From contig OMYP01000006.1 in NCBI GenBank assembly GCA_900315345.1, positions 18,980-82,979 of the forward strand: 64,000 nucleotides of DNA, written 5' to 3'. This document shows, piece after piece, positions 63,026 through 64,000 of this stretch. How positions within the stretch are numbered: position 1 is the stretch's first letter; each line of letters opens with the position of its first letter. The notes under the pieces were generated by a model. That model was not told where the DNA came from, did no database searches, and saw only the letters and a list, made by a program, of their open reading frames with translations. Source of the stretch: an uncultured Selenomonadales bacterium. Its GTDB lineage: Bacteria > Bacillota > Negativicutes > Acidaminococcales > Acidaminococcaceae. A program made the translations under genes and the position numbers.

Positions 63026-63318
63026 GGGATAACAGCCTCTCTTTGTAATACGAAAAGAAAGATTAAAAAATGAAGTTAAGGAATGAAAATTCAGCGAAAC
63101 GCAGAACGGATAATGATTCCTTATCTGATTTTCTCAGTTACATTTTACATGAAAGGTGATATGCATTCAATAGGAATTTGTGCTTGATAGGATTGTATTT
63201 TTGATTTCCATGTCTAACGTCATAATCTTCAACCTTCAATCGTCCTGGGCGGGAACATACACGTAGCGGTAACTCACGTATCACGACTTCTTCTTGTGTA
63301 ATTTTTGAGATGAATATA

Positions 63319-63473
63319 ATCAAAGTGAAATATGAAAAGGACCGGTTAGTGCCGGCAGAGGTTTTCGGGGGCAGACGTAAAAGCTCCACTCTCAGGCAGT
63401 TTGAATTTACTGTCGTTTCAGTCAGTACTGTCAAAGCTTCCAATAAGGTTCTACATTTAAAAACTTAAGAGTA
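63319..63473. repeat. 155-bp dispersed noncoding repeat, copy B
   Basis: Second copy of 52831-52984, in the same orientation. It is followed by the hairpin TTGGTCGTAATTACGACCA (63518-63536). The stretch 63026-63734 otherwise holds the upstream region of nitrogenase-like operon 2 and the three iterated 14-mers; no gene is visible. Confidence 0.85.
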
Positions 63474-63641
63474 TAGGGAACCAAAACCCGCGCCACAAGT
63501 GGACTTGCGTTTCAAAGTTGGTCGTAATTACGACCAGGTGTACTGTGATGCTTGATGTGATGCTATCATAAAAGTGGACACGAGCGGGTACATATTTTTT
63601 GTGTCTACTTTTCTTGAATGGTACAACGATTTCTTTAATAA

Positions 63642-63722
63642 ACTTGATTTATGCAGTATTGTTCTTGAAAAAAATCTTGATTTATGCAATAATGAACAAA
63701 GAAAAAATCTTGATTTGTGAAG
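63642..63722 (+). repeat. Three iterated 14-mers upstream of the AAA ATPase gene
   Basis: ACTTGATTTATGCA (63642-63655), TCTTGATTTATGCA (63675-63688) and TCTTGATTTGTGAA (63709-63722), spaced 33 and 34 bases, about three helical turns. The last one overlaps the ribosome-binding region of the next gene. They are likely operator sites or recombination-related iterons. Confidence 0.7.
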
Positions 63723-63734
63723 GACGTGAGCGAC

Positions 63735-64000
63735 TTGAAACGGAAAATTTATGCTCAGATGCTTGACTGGAAGCAACAGGAAGCGGGTAAAAGTGCTTTG
63801 TTGCTACAGGGAGCGCGACGTGTGGGGAAAAGCTATATTGCGGAAGCGTTTGCCAGGAACGAATACAGCAGCCATATTTTGATTGACTTTAACCGTACAA
63901 CCCAGGAAGTCCGGGATATGTTTCTCCATGATATCGATAATCTGGATCTTTTTTTTCTTAAACTTAGCACATATTATAATGTAAAACTGAAGCCAAGAGA
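63735..64000 (+). CDS. AAA ATPase of the DUF4143-type family, 3' truncated by the window
   Basis: An open frame running off the window end, 88 full codons seen. It begins LKRKIYAQMLDWKQQEAGKS and has a Walker A-like LLQGARRVGKSYIAEAFA, followed by HILIDFNRTT, typical of the widespread AAA ATPases with a C-terminal DUF4143 domain. These are common, often mobile, and of unclear role. TTG 63735 follows AGGA by ten bases; GTG 63726 in the same frame is an alternative start. Confidence 0.78.
   Translation, partial: MKRKIYAQMLDWKQQEAGKSALLLQGARRVGKSYIAEAFARNEYSSHILIDFNRTTQEVRDMFLHDIDNLDLFFLKLSTYYNVKLKPR

Noticed and set aside
63138..63443. 101-codon minus-strand frame at the second 155-bp repeat
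   Set aside because: It overlaps the noncoding repeat, whose other copy does not preserve this frame, and shows no family motif.
63642..63722. CRISPR array
   Set aside because: Only three 14-base repeats with 19-20-base gaps and degeneration of the last copy; no cas genes nearby.

Overview
The window comes from a diderm Firmicute, most likely a Negativicutes member (Acidaminococcus, Phascolarctobacterium, Megasphaera or a relative). WhiA, YvcK and the SCIFF peptide with its maturase are Firmicutes markers. An SLH-domain outer-membrane porin of the OmpM type, ExbB-ExbD-TonB and three TonB-dependent receptors show an outer membrane. No rRNA, tRNA, CRISPR array or cobalamin-type riboswitch was recognised. 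The first gene is cut at its 5' end and the last at its 3' end. Layout: 1-2.7 kb holds housekeeping genes (yvcK, whiA, a polysaccharide deacetylase). 2.8-4.6 kb holds the SCIFF ranthipeptide and its radical SAM maturase. 4.7-10.5 kb is a Trk potassium-uptake locus with one TrkA and three consecutive TrkH paralogues. 10.7-13.4 kb has two LarA-type racemase paralogues. 13.7-16.9 kb has the OmpM porin and then exbB-exbD-tonB, which energises outer-membrane transport. 17.2-18.3 kb is an aminotransferase. From about 18.5 kb to 63 kb the window is dominated by an accessory island that I interpret as an anaerobic tetrapyrrole (probably heme, possibly corrinoid) capture and processing system. It contains a MerR regulator; a SPASM radical SAM enzyme; eight lipoprotein substrate-binding proteins but only one FecCD-type permease and no ABC ATPase; a complete class I chelatase set (CobN/BchH-like, ChlI-like, ChlD-like) with a CbiZ-type amidohydrolase and a TIM-barrel protein; three TonB-dependent receptors, one interrupted by an in-frame stop; a HutW/ChuW-like radical SAM enzyme with a flavodoxin; two separate pairs of nitrogenase component-1-like subunits with all six P-cluster-type cysteines but no NifH-like reductase in the window; two nitrilase-family amidases, one cytoplasmic and one exported; and an RND efflux pump. 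How the parts may work together (inference): receptors powered by ExbBD-TonB bring the ligand into the periplasm, lipoproteins pass it to the permease, and cytoplasmic enzymes open, demetallate, reduce or de-amidate the macrocycle. Four promoters in the island share a MerR-type layout, a 10-bp dyad close to ACTATATAGT placed 14 bp after the start of the -35 box, suggesting one regulon. All three receptor genes are preceded by the same 23-bp block and a short leader reading frame starting MKDWL. The last 11 kb also contains mobile-element debris: a duplicated 155-bp noncoding repeat, a decayed Rpn-type nuclease gene, and the start of an AAA ATPase gene preceded by three iterated 14-mers.
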